64,000 nucleotides of DNA from Dioscorea cayenensis subsp. rotundata (lineage: Eukaryota; Streptophyta; Magnoliopsida; Dioscoreales; Dioscoreaceae). The notes beneath the pieces were generated by a model. That model did not search any database. It was not told where the DNA came from and was given only the letters and a program-made list of their open reading frames with translations. The stretch is from NCBI RefSeq assembly GCF_009730915.1, contig NC_052478.1, positions 8,789,552 to 8,853,551 on the forward strand, given 5' to 3'. Below are positions 32,851-47,069 of this stretch, in pieces; positions within the stretch are counted from its first letter, which is position 1, and each line of letters opens with the position of its first letter. The translations under genes were made by a program, and so were the position numbers.

Positions 32851-35330
32851 TGTAGTTTAACTACCTTTAGTGCTAGTACAAGGGTCGAGCTTGTCCCATT
32901 GCACCCTGGTACAAAACCCATTATCACCTAAAAAGGCATGCTCACCTTTCTTGGGCAATGCCTTCGGCAGGGCACAAGGTGACGTGTTAGCTGGAGGATC
33001 TAACATGAGTTTCATGTGATCACAATGTGGAACTATTTGCATTGATGTGACCTATGTGCAGGCTATTGACCCTTAGGCATTTGTAGCTTTGGTGAACCTA
33101 AATCAGGTCTTATCATTTAACTTTGGTGCAAAAAGTATGTTGGATGGTTCACCATAGGAGAAGAAGCCCTTCATATCCTTGGGCTAATGATATCCTTTTA
33201 ACACAACTTCATTCGTGCCAAGTTCTAGCTTTAAAAAGCAATGCTTATTGGGCTTCTAACCACCATGTGTGAATGCCTCCATCATAATTACCACATCTTA
33301 GAGTGCCTTTATCTCCTTATGTGCTAATGATGCTTTTGCTCCAATTACATTAGTGTCAATTGCCCTTTCCCATCCTAGGACCTGTAGTCACCTAGCATAT
33401 GGCATAAGCATCTCAGCATTAGGAAGTGATCTTCAAAGAGCAAATGTTGATCACTGGCCTACAACCCCTCGAACTCTCCAAATATTTTGGTGTAACCTAG
33501 TGCATCATCTATATTTGCACATACTTGTCTTTCACTTTCACATTTATTAGCAAAGGACATCACCAAGTCAAAGGAGAATTGAAGAAGTTATCCATCATCA
33601 TGGTCATCTCGAGGTAGACTGGCATAAGATATTGACTATTGAGTCTCTAATTGTAAACTTGATACAAATTGGTAATATCATGGTGTTCAGGGATAACAAA
33701 TTCATTATCTTCTTCCTTTTGAAGAAGCCGTGTGCTTCAGTGAGAGGAGAGCTCCTCTTTACTCAATAACAAGTATGGCCCATACATGTTAAGTCTCGTG
33801 TGGTAGTTATTGGAGGTTCAGCTCTTGGGAGTGACACTAGTTAGATCTTATTGCTAGATAATTATCATCTACCACTCCACTGTTGGAATTGAGTGACTAT
33901 TATGGAGATGCTTAAGCCAATAGGCAAATTAATCTTCGTTTAAAACAATGACAGAATCTCTCTCGAGGTCATTTATACATTAGTGTGCCTCCCGTACCTT
34001 TCTCTTAATGTTGGCCTTAATGTGGATATGAGAAGGTTCTTTGTACACTTGGAAGGATTTTAATGCTCCTTTATACTGTTTGAGTTGCTCGTTGGTGCAA
34101 TTCACCATTATTCCTTTAAAAATCCACCTTTTAGTGCTATAGTTGAGGGTTTTGATTCCTATGGGTTAAAGACAAAGCTTATATGATGTAATCACATGAT
34201 ACCTTGATTGGAAAAGGAAAGACGGTGATGCTAGCTAGTAGTAAAACAATTCTCCTGAATTTTTGGGCCCTTCATTATAGTAGCCATTCCCTCTTGAAAT
34301 GGTACACTAGGTTGCAATGAGTTGCTAGTTGGGGTTGTACAAGATTTCTTTTAGCTTAAGTTGATGGTCATTAATATCACACTTACACTTTCTTGGAGAC
34401 AATATTCACAAAGCACCTATGTGCAAGACCCTTTTTTTGTTGCCAACATACTGAATTTACCAATGACAAGAATAGACGGAGATGTGTAACGTAGTTGAGG
34501 CTAATACTTCCTGTAAGTATTGTGCATAGGATGATCCTAATGTCATGATAGGGACCTATGGTTCACTATGGGGTGTTGTGATTAATAGCTTGGCTAGAAT
34601 AGTGGTCAAGTTGGGCAGTGCATCATTTGATTCATTTATTATGATGTGACCGGTTTTTATATGAGAAAAGTTTCATACACACTAGGTATCTATTGGTCTA
34701 ACCTGTTTCCATATTAGTAGCTTGCATGCAAGCTCTTTAAAATTAGAAGAAAACCTAGTCTAGTGTGGATCTTAGCCCATTAGTTGATGATGGGTCTATT
34801 TCAACTCCCTGACTTAAGATTTGAACCCTATAGCAAGACAACAGGACCATAACTTCGGGTGATTATTGGGCCGTCTTGGACCCATTAGTCCAGTGTGGAT
34901 CTTAGCCCATTAATAACGTGGATCCATCAACAAATGTTATTGGGCTGTCTTGGACCCAAGTTCGGGTGATTATTCCAAGACTAGTTCCTTTCTTTGGTTA
35001 AGTACTCAATTCTCACGAACCCAGGGATAATTATGGAGCTTCTCTTCCCTCAAGGCAATTCCTTCTATTATAATTAGTATTTCTTTTAGGGTGTGTGGTC
35101 CCTTGTACCATGGGTAGCTTAGTTAAATTAAATTTCTATATAAATTGCTATGATCATATTTTTATTTTGGGAGATGTTGTTGGTTTGGGTGATGTGGATA
35201 GTGAATCCCTAGATGCAGGCTTGTTAGATTAGGGTTTTTCCCAAACTCCCAATATTGAGAATATCCAAGAAGTCTTAGGGGATGGCATAAAGGAATTATC
35301 CTTTGATATGATGGTAGTTGTCACAGCACT
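32851..35330. other. Degenerate repeat-like region, no gene recognised
   Basis: Only short interrupted frames exist on either strand, and composition is unlike the host genes. I suspect decayed retrotransposon DNA but see no diagnostic motif. Local mosaic duplication occurs at 34750-34985: TAGTGTGGATCTTAGCCCAT twice, CTTGGACCCA twice, and TTCGGGTGATTATT twice. Confidence 0.4.
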
Positions 35331-36447
35331 ACCGATGGAAGGTTACCGCGGTGAGAATGCGTTAGTTTTTTTTTTCTTCTGAAGGCACTGTGATGACGCA
35401 AAGATAAACCCTTACTTGTTGCCAGCCAAAGCCTCACCTCACCACAAGAGTCAATAAGGCACAAACGGAAGTAAATAAGAATGCACACAAAGATAAGCAG
35501 CCTAAACTTAGCTTAAACTTTTATTGATCTCTCTTTGATTGATGATGCTAACAAAATTGCCGGCCACAAGGCCTATTTATCTAAGCCGCCAAGAGACCTT
35601 AGCGGTTACCAAAAAAACCTCCCACTACATGGAGGTTCCAAAAACCGCCCACTAGTGGTCATAGGATAAGGAACCACCCCACTACATGAACATGAATGAG
35701 AAACCGCCCACTTCTTCCACCCTTAGGAGATCATGCGCCCCGGTGGAACCGTCTACTCCAACCGTTCCCGCCAAAGCTCATCATCAAGAATAATATGCAC
35801 CAACCGCTCTAGCAACCGCCCATTGCAACCATTCCCGCTCATGCCTTTGGTCAAAGCCACTTGCCTATGATTGACTGCCAATGTTCTCCATCTCCTTAGT
35901 GGATGGTTGGTGTAACTGTCCATCACTCCATGACTCAGCAACCGTCTAAAGCAACCACCAGCTTCTCAACTGCCCACATCCATTGGCCACGCGTGATCAC
36001 TCCCCTCACTTCCCTTGGTCACGTGCGCATGGCAGCCAGCCCACGCGCACGTGCCCATGTCTCTTAGTCACACCTGCGCCCACCCGATAGTAGCAGGTTT
36101 TCTCAGCCATGTCTGTTTGGCCAACTTGCCCGCAGCAAGTTATCTTGGCGTTCTCGGTCACGTCGCAAGACTCCCTAGGTTGTGGCAAATTTTCTCGTAC
36201 ATCCCTCGGTCACGGCAGATTTTCCGCGCATTTGCCTACCGAGGGGTTTCCATACTTAGAATATTTTTAGTCTTTTCCCTCTCGGCCAAGATCACCCCGG
36301 TAACACCAAGCCGCTACCAATTGGCCCGTTAGATTGTTATAGTAATCTTGAAGCTAACAAGGAAGAATTTTCTATAAACTTAAATCATTGCAATAGACAT
36401 TCCAATCAAAGGAATCATCTAACATACGTAGCTTAGTTTAGTCTCCA
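35331..36447. other. GC-richer LTR-like DNA without genes
   Basis: The block 35700-36320 is clearly richer in GC than its flanks, with CCACGCG, ACCGCCCA and CACGTG words and AACCGCCCAC repeated in variants (about 35645-35830). Open frames at 36015 (+) and 36006 (-) lack family features. The layout recalls a retrotransposon LTR or untranslated region, but I could not find a matching second copy. Confidence 0.3.
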
Positions 36448-36540
36448 CACTACACCAAAGTATGGCTTTTGTGGCATTTTTTTTATTTGCGGCGTTTATG
36501 GAAACCCAACTAATATATTTCACTATGAGATATTTTTAAA
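36448..36540 (+). mobile_element. CACTA (EnSpm) left terminus, truncated or orphan
   Basis: CACTACACCAAAGTATGG starts at 36448, followed by GGCGTTTATGGAAACCC. This is the terminal and subterminal style of plant CACTA elements. A matching right end (GGTGTAGTG) is not present to the right within the window, and no TNPD/TNPA protein is recognised, so this is a terminus only. Confidence 0.6.
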
Positions 36541-38400
36541 ATTAAACACCTCCAAAATTGCTTTGTCGGCTAGGAGAAATTAAGGCTTGAAAGTTTTATT
36601 TGTTTTGTTGAGTTTTTCCTAAATAAGCATTGGTAATAAATAGTAAATTAAAAACACATTCCATTAAAAATAATTAAGATAAATTTGTTAAATTAAAAAA
36701 ATTAACTTCATTTCCTAAAGCTTTCTATGAGAACTTCATTTTTCAATACCTTCACGCTCTTGCTGACCATAATTTTCCAAATCGAAGAGAGTGGAGTTTG
36801 GATCCTATGTCAACTGCAGCTACTTTGGCGTTGGCAGCTCATTGTTCTTTAAAGGCAGTCGCTCATAAGCCATGTTGCTAAATGAAGCCATCATTATAAT
36901 CACCGGCCAGGCAGCATCTAAAGCTCCAATCACACTGCCACCAACCACTTGCCCTTGTCCACTAGCCAAGTAAATCACCAGCCCAGAAGTTGTTGGCCAA
37001 GCAGGTTCCAGTAAGAAAGATAGACAGAGTGATCAGATCTCTAGCTTTTGGAATTCTTTTTATCACATTATATGTTGAAATTGTTCTTTCAATCGGGTTT
37101 TTAATGTTTGTGTGATGGGGATTTGACTTGGGGAAGGGAAGGAGGGGGGGAAGGATAATTTTCCCAGATTGGAAGTTCTAGTGTTCTAACATGGAGAGAA
37201 ACTCTTTTCTTTCCTTACTCCGATGAGGACGGAGGTGAAGACTAATATCCCATGTTTTGTATGCCGATTCTAGAACGATCAAGCCTAGATATTTAACTCA
37301 GATGTGGATTTTCTATTGGTTGTGAATGTAGAGGTTGTCTTGTTGAGGTTGTGCATCAAGATCATAGAAATTGGTAAGATTTAAGTAAGAAGTAGGTGGG
37401 GAACTAAGTTTTTGAGTTACAACGTGATTTTTGAGTTGTGTTATTGATTTGATAGAGTTTGTGTAGGTATATACTTTGGAGGCTAAAACATTAGTGACAT
37501 AGAGAAAGATAATGCTACGCTTTTGAAAGACCTGGTACTAATTTCATAAGCTTTAACGTTTGTTCTTTCACTGTTCATTATGATTTATATAAGTAAGTGA
37601 TTGATGTATTTGTTGGTCTTTAAGAGTGTGGGGTGATTTATATCCTAATTGATTCTATATTGAGAGAAACATGAAAGATTTAATTGTTAATTTTTTATGT
37701 TCATTGTTTAGTGTAGGATATTTTTTATCAAGTTATTTTGAATTTGATGTAGGAGTATAATAGAGAAAGGTTGCAGTATGCATGAGCTTAAAGCTAATCC
37801 CTCATTGGTATAACTGAGTGTAATATGTAATCTTGCTATGCTTATTAACAAATAATTCAACTCTAGGGATAGTTTAAGGAAATAACAAATGAGAGTTGTT
37901 TAATTTTTGTTGAATTCTTGTAGTTAATCCTTGATGTAGTTCACATCAATATATATCTTATACTATGTATTATTACGTACATTCATGGATTAATATAGAC
38001 AACATAGTATTCTTTATTTTACTTTCGTATGCATAGGAGTTTATGAACTTTGAGTTATTCAAACCTTTAATGTGTTTTATTGCTTGTTTTTAAGTCATTC
38101 CATTTGGATATTGTGAGCATGTGATGGTCAATATCATGGTTCATGATGACCATGGAGAAAGACTAAAAATGATTTACTTAGTGATAACTTAGAGGTCCTT
38201 GTGTTATCACCAGTAGTTTAATATTATCATTTGGAAATTTTTTTTCTCTATGCCTATTCTCTAATCATTGAAGATTATATCTTTGTTCCCAAATATTCAA
38301 AAATCCACAAAAGAAACTATCATTCCATAAATTTAATCCTCTTGATCCCATTGAGATCTCTTCTTGGTCTAATATTCAATTAGATAGACAATGTTTAATA
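36541..38400. other. Gene-free stretch after the CACTA terminus
   Basis: Possible non-coding CACTA interior or unrelated intergenic DNA. I see no convincing frame, array or terminus. Confidence 0.4.
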
Positions 38401-41020
38401 TGTGGTATTGATGTCAAAGATACCCCGGAACAAAAAGCAACTACTCTAATATTATTTGCTTGCTTGAAGTGAGAGGGCTACCACTTGTAGGAAAACTTTG
38501 GAGCCGTCTTCATTAGTCCATATCCTCGTCCCTTGCTAATTAAATCATAAAACTATTATCTTGGAATGTTATAGCCTAGGTCGGTCTAGTAAGAGATTGG
38601 TGGTAAAAAATTTCCTTGCAAACTATTATGTTGGTTTTTGTTGTATGAAAAGATGAAAACTCTCGAAGGTTACCTAGTAAATACTGAGGGCAATTGGAGG
38701 TACCCATCTCGATAACTTTCTTCATATCTTCGTTAGGGTTTACTTTGGAGAATTATTATTGGCTACACTGGCATACCTGTCAGAGGATAACTGGTCTATG
38801 ATGGATCCTTTTGGCTATCTGTAGATTGTACTAACATGCAAGATAACTGGCAATAATTATGAACTTCTATTTTTGGGCTGAACTCATTATCTCAATGCCA
38901 AGTTAAGTGAGGATAGTGCCAACTGCCATAGGTTATTTGTGGAATATTTCAATGCAATTTACTTGACCTAGGACAAAAATAAAGGAAGTCCAAACCTTAA
39001 TGTCGACAACAACTATGCTCATTCTATAGTTCAAGACCTTAGTTTACACCCCCTTCCCTTTTTCGTTATTTTTTTTTTGTAGCTTCACATGGATTTATGG
39101 GTAGGCTAAACTAACCTGAGTCTTGTTAGACCATAACTTGGTGGCCCAGATTTAGTACTTTCTCTACCAAAGAGCTTAGAAATCTAGCCTCCTTAGAATT
39201 GGATCTGGTTATATCTCCAATTGCTTAGGGTTTGGAAAGCATAACTTTCAACCTCATCTCTTTAAATGCAAAATGGTTTTTTACTTAATAGAAGACTTTG
39301 GGGGAATATTTGATAAAGAATTAATGAGATATGCTAACTTTGGTGGGATGTGATGCTTACACCATCTCCAAAAAGCTGCCACCTCAAGGCTAGTTTGTGC
39401 AAATGTGCTAAAGAGAAGTTTGCATCTATTATTTTGCATAAGGCTATTATTCTCTTGGCCATGGGGATCAAAATATTATGAAGGAAAATAGGAGCCTCCC
39501 TGCAAATGAACTGGTGTAGGTTTTTTCCTTGCACTTAGATCTTAGTTCTATTTTACAAATGCAAGAACTTTCAAGGAAATAGGGCTCCCATCTCATATGA
39601 CTCAAGGAAGGAGCTCCAATACCAATTTTTTCCATTTAGCGACCAATGGCTAGCAATTGTAACCTCTTCCCCACGTCTTCTTTAATAGTGCCTATAGGGG
39701 AATAATTAATTCAGGGAGATCTTCACAAGTAACTTTCTCAAGCAGTTTAGTTCCAAATTTGAATTTCGTTCCAAACCACATGGTCTTGCCTTTTATTTAA
39801 TAAAGCTTTGGTGGATCTCTCCCCTTTTGAGGTCCCATTTTCTATTGAAGAAATCAAGAGGGAGATATTGAAGCTTAGTGCTTAGAAAGCTCCAGGCTAT
39901 AATAGTTTCCTAATCTTCTTTTTCTAAAAGAACTAGACCATTATCCAAAAAAAATACCTTTTTAAATTGTGTGATGATTTCTACAGTAGACTTGCTAATG
40001 TGGAATAAAGCAATTGTGCTAATTGTGTATCTAATTTCTGCCTATCAATTTTATTAACTTGCCTCTCAAAATCAGCTCTAAGATTTTTTCTAGTAATAAT
40101 TATTCAAATCCTTAGAGTGAATATTAATGGAAGGTTGCGTCCGGTTTTTATCGATATTGGTCCTAAGTCATTTTGTTTAACTACTATCAATATGAATCCA
40201 CCTAGAACCTCCATCATACTTTCTCACAAAGAAAGTCATTGTTCTTGTTTGGGATTCTGAACAACCTTCTAGTCTTTTAGACTTATATTTTACTCATTAT
40301 TTATAATGAGGGGGTCTACATCATTTTTTTAATGATTGTTGGCTCAATTATAGTGCACGTAATCTTTCCTCAACTTATCCCCTAGAAATATCTAACCTGA
40401 TCTTAATCTAACTCATCGTACCAAGTGATCTCTATTTGTAAATTTTACACTAGCCTTCCTACTCTCATCACCTTTGTGTTTATGGAACTCTGCATGGATA
40501 TCCAAAGTTTCTCAATTGGAGTTAGGTGACTCCAAAGTTTGTTATATAAAAAGGATTTGTTTGTTCCATTAGGTTGTTCTATTGCTTCCTTCAAGATGGT
40601 GGGCTTAGGTGTCTCTTGGATCTAGTTAAATGGTACATTCCTTATCCTTGTAAAATTAACATTTTTAACTGGGTTATTTGGGATATAAGGAATATGAATT
40701 TAGACAATATTGATAAGGAAGGTTGCAACTAGTTCCCAATTGCAACATGGGTGCTCTGTCAAGCAGTGGAGGAATTTGTTAACCACTTCTTCCTCAAATA
40801 CTTAGTTGACTCCTAAATATGGAATCATTTTTATAACATATTTGGTCTTGCTAGTTATATAGGTGTGATATTCATTGAGGCTTAACTTAGAGACACACCT
40901 CTTGGGGTACTTGGAAACTCCTAGTGCGGGTGTGTCTCTAAATTGATATATTTTATAAGGTTGTTCCATTCTTATTTTTAGTTGTTGTTTTATCCTTCCT
41001 ATTTTAATACTTATCAAAAT
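38400..41020 (+). pseudogene. Decayed L1-type LINE (RT and zf-RVT remnants)
   Basis: The + strand around 39840-39980 reads SIEEIKREILKLSA, then a stop, KAPGYNSF, more stops, and KLCDDFY: the start of the reverse transcriptase domain of plant L1 LINEs. Around 40650-40860 it reads CKINIFNWVIWDIRNMNLDN, VLCQAVEEFVNHFFL and IWNHFYNIFGL, the C-terminal zinc-binding zf-RVT segment. Stops are frequent and the catalytic YADD box is not recognisable. The 5' limit (about 38400) is approximate. It is older and more broken than the LINE at 43178. Confidence 0.8.
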
Positions 41021-43140
41021 TGATATATTTTATTCTCTGGATATCTACAACCCCTAATGCAGAAAGAATTAAGTTGGAAAATGCTATCTCTTTAATCACA
41101 TGAAGCTTGGATTTCCTTTGTTCTCTCACAATTGATTTTGGTAGAAAGATAGCTAATATTGGACTTGCGAAGGCTTATAACTAGTCGAGGATCGCAAACA
41201 TTGGTGGCAAATAAAGCTTAGTAAAGTTCAAATAATTCAACAGTATATAATGACACAAATTAAATAATATGTCTAGTTTTTTAAAAAACCATCTTGTACA
41301 TGTAAAAAATCAACAAAAATAAATTCATAATTGATCTTAACTAGTTTTCATATTTTGAAAGCAATATATAATTGTTTCATTATTTACACAATTAAATATA
41401 TCATTCTCAATGTATGTTACTAAGAAATTAGCTAAGAATTGATAACTAATTTTATTATATACTCAAGGCTTCATAATCTTCTTCATGGAAGAGAAAACCC
41501 CACTACATGGTTGCATTTGAAATTGGTAAAATTAGAGATAGAATTATAATCTGATTGAGCAATAAATACAAAAGTTTTTCTTGTTCTCACTAGTCTCATA
41601 GCAAGATCATTAATTTCTAGTAGCTTATTGGATTTTGTGTTGGACCTCACGGTAATGATATAAGTATCTAAATTGATTCTCAAGAGCAAGGATTTACATC
41701 TGCGATTCTATTGTTGATTTTTTTTTCTTGAAATATCTCTCCATAAAGTCCCTACACAAGAAAATAAATCAAAGGTTTGGAATATAAATTGAAAATTTTA
41801 GTATCATAATTTTACCATTCACAATTAGAAAAAGAATATCTTAATAAACAATTACTATTTCACATATTCAAGTGAGTTGGATTAGACATTCAATGTCATC
41901 TTTATTCAAATACAAAATATAAGGGAGACATTGGCCATAGTAAAAAATAATGCAATTCAACCTAATTTTAATTATTTCTAACTTGTAAGATATACTATAT
42001 TGCATAAATTTCAAAATTTGATATGATCCATAAAAGTAGTAAAGCTCTGATCTACTTTGATATCATAAAAATCACACAACTAAAACCACCAACAAACATA
42101 AATCATAATAATCAAATACAACTAGACATTGAATTAAGAGAAGACAAGGGGCCCACTTCCAAATTGTGAAAATTTCACAATTTCACAAACTAGCTACCAA
42201 GAGACAGAATTAAGTACTTACTCTACACTATCTAAAAAAGTATTAGATCTTTCCTCTATGCCTCTACACCATTACTCTAGTGATCTTTTGATCCACAAAT
42301 CATAGATTTTCATCTTAAGTATTGCATAAAAAAATGTCTCAAAGGATCAACAATAACATTTTCTCCATTTTCACAATAATGGTCAATTACAATTGTCAAC
42401 ATCGATATCAATATCAATATCAAAATCAGATAACAAGTAGGATTAGAATTTTAGAACAAGAAAAAAGAAAGAAATAAAAAATAAAATAAAATCTCTTATT
42501 AAACAAAGGACATTAATTTTAAGATTGGACCATTGGATATTTTGATATAAAATCACAAGTTATACTCAATTATACCAAATTATACCAATTGCGCAAACTG
42601 CACAATGGAAGTGAAATTAAAGAATAGATCATCAATTTGAGATTGTTTGCCATTGGTGAGAAGGTCCTTCTCCATAGCGAACAACTCTTCAAGCATCATT
42701 GTGGTTTCAAGGACTTCCCCTAAATTCCAATTTTCTCTTTAGAACTGTAGTAATGAAGACTTAATTGAGAAACTTTGCAATGAGCTTATCAAAAGACAAG
42801 ATAGCCAGATCTATAGACTACGCATTAGGAACACTTTACTTATAATGCTTAATTTATTCTTGTGCCATCTAGGACTGATGATTTATCCTTGGAGATTATT
42901 TGTTCGGTATCACTAGTATTTTTGATTTATACCCCTCTCTGTTCTATGTAACTCCACTAATGCTTATAACACCTAATTTTAATTTATTCTTATGTCATCT
43001 AAGACTAATAATCTTTTCTTGGAGATTATTTCTTGGGTGTCACAAGTATTTCTATTTATATGTTGACACATTGTTTATCTCCTGTTTGGTCTTAGCTTCA
43101 CTATTGGTCAAATATGTTTTTGAAAAAAAACAAACATGCT
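41021..43140. repeat. Gene-free stretch ending in a 130-bp tandem duplication
   Basis: Mostly AT-rich with no recognisable gene. At 42851-42980 and 42981-43085 two tandem units share AATTTATTCTT, GCCATCTAGGAC/GTCATCTAAGAC and CTTGGAGATTATTTCTT/GTT. A short ATCAATATCAATATC run lies near 42405. Confidence 0.6.
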
Positions 43141-43177
43141 AGTGTAATATATAAACAACTAGTTTTAATTTTGAGAA

Positions 43178-45528
43178 TGTCAAGACCAACCCGCAATGGA
43201 GAATCTTCACGGCGAGCTCCTAGGTGGCGCTCATGGCGATCCTCACGGCGATCAACGCAGGGGTCAAGTAGAAGAAGATTTGACCAGCGAAATCATCCCA
43301 GCTCCTCCAAAGAGACTTTGGCCAGGTAGGAGAAGTTCATTAGTATCCAACTAGCTACAACGCAACACCTCAGGAGAGGACTGGTCAGATTGCAACCCAC
43401 TTATGTGGAGGTCTTGATCTCTAAGTCCTTGCCAGAAGAACACCCACTTGACAAATGAGCCATCTCTAAAGAGCCATCTCAAGATGGAGAGAAGGATGAC
43501 AATGGCCGGGGGTGGCACTTGTTCCTCACAGCTCCCCAAGTTCTCAATGTCAGAAGTGCCTAAGGACCTCACATAAAATGGAGGAATGTTGTCATCTACT
43601 TACCTATAGAAGATGTGGAGGCTCAGGTCATGTTGCAGCCAACTGTCAAATGTTAATGGTTAGTGCATCCCGAAGGAAGAAGACCAGATCTCGTCCTGCT
43701 AATCATCATTCTAGCACATCAAGTCCAGGTCAACAAGATTTTCTCAGCTCTTAACCTATGATCAAGATGAGAGATGATCTTACCAAACTTCTCATCATTA
43801 ATACTAATAGCAGATTAATTAATGAAAACGCCCTTCAATTGGCACTATTGGATCTTTCCACGGCTCAGCATGTTGGACTGGTTTCACATTTCAGGGGTAA
43901 CTCTTTTACAGTTTCAATGGTCTCCGCTAAGAATGTGAAGTTGGCATGTAACCTTGGTGATTTTGAAGTAACCTTTGCCTATAGGCAATGTAAAATCTCT
44001 TTCTCCCCTTGGTCCAATGACCTAGGCTCTGATGGTGCAGCTAGAAGCACAGACACTTGGGTTAAGATTTGGAAAATACCTTTACATTGTTGGTGTTAGA
44101 CGGTGGTTGTGGAGATCCTAAGGTGTTTCGGTGCATTGGTTGCTACTTTGCAAGGCTTGCAGAACAACAAAAGCTACATTGGAGTAATGCTCCCTCTACG
44201 GAACAGGGTGCGGAAGGAGTTAAATATCGACATGCGGCATTCACCATGATTCTCACTACCATCAAGGATAAGAATCCACAATTCAGGAAAGATCTTAACA
44301 AATTTGTCATTGCACTACTGGCAATCATCTTTGCGTTGTCAATACTAGTGATGGCACGGTGGAGGATATTAACTCCCGTGCCCGGAAACCTAGCTACACT
44401 CATGAGCTATCTAGAGCAGAAATAGGAAAAGCTCCAGTATCCAGCGCAGTGGATGAAGATCGATAGGAAATGCTAGTTAAGCCTACAACCTGCTTGGAAA
44501 ACTCAGACCTTATTGCCGAAAATCATATAGTGGAGGCTAATAGCTCCGATAGGACCAAGGTTAGTGCCTATCTGGCCAGTCCGGTGGCATCCCCCCACCA
44601 TGGCAGTCGTCACGGCTAGTCTGGTTACAGTGGAAAAAATCACTTCCCACCCAATTCTGGAATGATTTTGGACTGATGGTCCATCTAAACGATCCTCGAG
44701 ATGCATGGCCTGAAAAACTAAAAGCACGTACCATGATGTCATTCTCCTTGTGGTGCAACATAATTTGAAAACCATGTAAACCAATGAGGAGCAGATAGGT
44801 GGTCAGAAAGAAGTTAATGAGGTTGTGTTGCTTTTGAGTTAAAAGAAGTCTTCAAACCATGAGATTGTTCAGCTGGAGTCAACTAAGCTAATAATTCTGG
44901 GCCAAAAGCATGCCAATGCTGAACTAGATCAAGTCACCAAGAGTGACTTACAAGCCATGCACATTGAGCCCAACATGACTTTGTACCCCACAACTGGGAT
45001 GTGCCTTAGTATTGTAGATAAAAATCTCACACACTCTTGTTGTCAAAAAAAAAAAACTAATGAAAACCCAATAGAATCTGCTTGTAATACTTTCTCCTGT
45101 AAGTCTTGTTTTAATGAGAAGTCCAAGGAGACTGATTTTGTGGTTTTATTTGATGTGATTCCAGATCTAGATGTTCCCTAAGAAGAACCGAGTGATGACT
45201 CTAATCAAGTTCCAGCAGCATGTTTTGATGCCTCCAAACCTCCACTTCCTCATACTATTACTCCTAGATGTACTTGGCATTTCACAAGTGGAATGTGGTG
45301 TCTTGTTTCTAAGAACCACTTGAAGAGTGTCGAGGTTGACCATCAATCTCGGATGAGCCTTAGATCCCACAACTAATTGGGAAAACTTGGATGTTTGTGA
45401 AGAAAATCTCGAGGATGATATGGTCGAGGAAGATACTATTGTCTAGGACATACAAGCCTCCCTTAATAGCAAATCTTTGATAACCATGACTTTGAGGACT
45501 CAGGATCCGATTTTGATAACTGCTAATA
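43178..45528 (+). pseudogene. LINE ORF1 (zinc-knuckle/DUF4283-type), 5' half of an interrupted LINE
   Basis: An ATG at 43178 begins a basic segment (RRAPRWRSWRSSRRS). After frame breaks, about 43545-43660 encodes CQKCLRTSHKMEEC, an intact CX2CX4HX4C knuckle, and RCGGSGHVAANC, a second knuckle whose first cysteine is a tyrosine. About 43760-44090 follows with VSHFRGNSFTVSMVS, GDFEVTFAYRQCKISFSPWS and ARSTDTWVKIWKIPLHCW, typical of the nucleic-acid-binding ORF1 protein of plant L1 elements. The rest to 45528 is broken. The same LINE continues at 50183 beyond the hAT insertion. Confidence 0.8.
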
Positions 45529-45639
45529 AGGACAAGCAAGGATTTAAACCGGGTTCTGACTGAACTGGCAATGAACCATTGTCGGACCGGGAGCCGATGA
45601 ATCAGTTCACTCGGATTGACCGGTTTTTTAAAAATAAAA

Positions 45640-47060
45640 AATAAAAAATAAAAAATTCTCTCAGTCTGAATGAGTGAAAAAGTCTCTCATGGCTCAAGCA
45701 CTACTATGTCACGGGACTTCATCTTTCTTTCTTCATCCAAGGACCAAGGTTGCCATCAGGCCCATCACCGAAAGCCTAAAGCAAGTCACACAAGTCACAA
45801 CCTTCCATGGCGGCGCGGCCTTTCCCCCGCCTCTATTGAGTCTCCTCTCTCGCTTCCTTACACCCTCGACTCCTACGAATATGAAACCTCTACACCTGTG
45901 AACCCACAAACAAGGGCCCCTTCTTCGATCTGAGTCATCCAATGACCCCGACCGACCGAATCTTGTCTCGTCTCCTCCAAACTAGGTCATTCGGGTGATT
46001 TGTAACGTTGTGTTGGCCGGCGAGAAGCACCAAGCCAAGGTCTATGCACCGAGCCAAGTTCATCTACTGGCAAGGCATTGCATGTGAGTTCTTTACTTAT
46101 TTGTTTTTCTGTTCTTCAATTCTTCTCTAGTTTTTTAACTTTTTTTTAATTATTTTGTATTTTTTTGTTGTCTTTGTAATGGTTATTTGATATTTAGAAT
46201 CCATTCAGTATGTAATACAACAAATTATTGGTTTGACCGTATTTCTAGCAACCATGAGCTTTTTTGGTTTTATTAGATTCAATTCAATGATGGTTTTATC
46301 TCCTTTTTTTTTTAGTTTATTTGGATAATCTTATCTTCCGAGATAACTAGTAAATAAGATAATTATGAGTCCGAGGAACATATGCTTAGGAACATATTTA
46401 TTTTATTTATTTAATTAATTCAAGAAATCAGCACAAAATAGTACATATACCATGTGAAATTGCATTGTCTTGCCTGAAGCAAAAATCAAATAAACAAAAC
46501 TTAAGAAATAATTAAACATGGATACATTTAAGTAGTAATTAAACTCTCTTTCGGTGCACCAATTAGCAAAGGATGAGATTTAGAGATGTAATTTACAACC
46601 ATCCCCATAAAAATTTCCAAATTAATAAGTTAATACACAAGGGATTTTAAAAAATTTAATATATATAACATTATGAGCCAATAATCATATATAATAGTCG
46701 TGATTTATTTTTAATGTTGGATTTTTCAATGATTTGTTATTGTATGAAAAAATTTATTTGTATATTTTAATATATATTATAAATATTTATAGTATCACAC
46801 AACATTCAAAGATAAATTTTCTATATAAATTCATGTAAAAATAAATGTGAATTGAAAAGTTTATTACACCCATTGAGAGAGACACTCTTTGTATTAACCC
46901 AATTTTATTGTCACACATCGATCTTATTCTATATATAATATAATTTAAATAAATCTTTGATTTTTATTTTTCACTGGTATAATCAAAATGCCAAATGGAA
47001 TGATATAACTTGATATATTTTTTTGGCTTTTATTATTAATTGTTATCCAACAGATTATTT
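45640..47060 (+). other. hAT 5' non-coding region
   Basis: Contains an A-rich AAAAATAAAAAAT tract (about 45632-45655) and AT-rich sequence before the transposase ATG at about 47070. A short open frame at 45670-45933 is probably leader or chance. Confidence 0.5.
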
Positions 47061-47069
47061 GGTTTGGTA

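Noticed and set aside
36006..36332. Overlapping open frames in GC-richer DNA near 36 kb
   Set aside because: Neither has known motifs; the region looks like LTR or untranslated repeat DNA.
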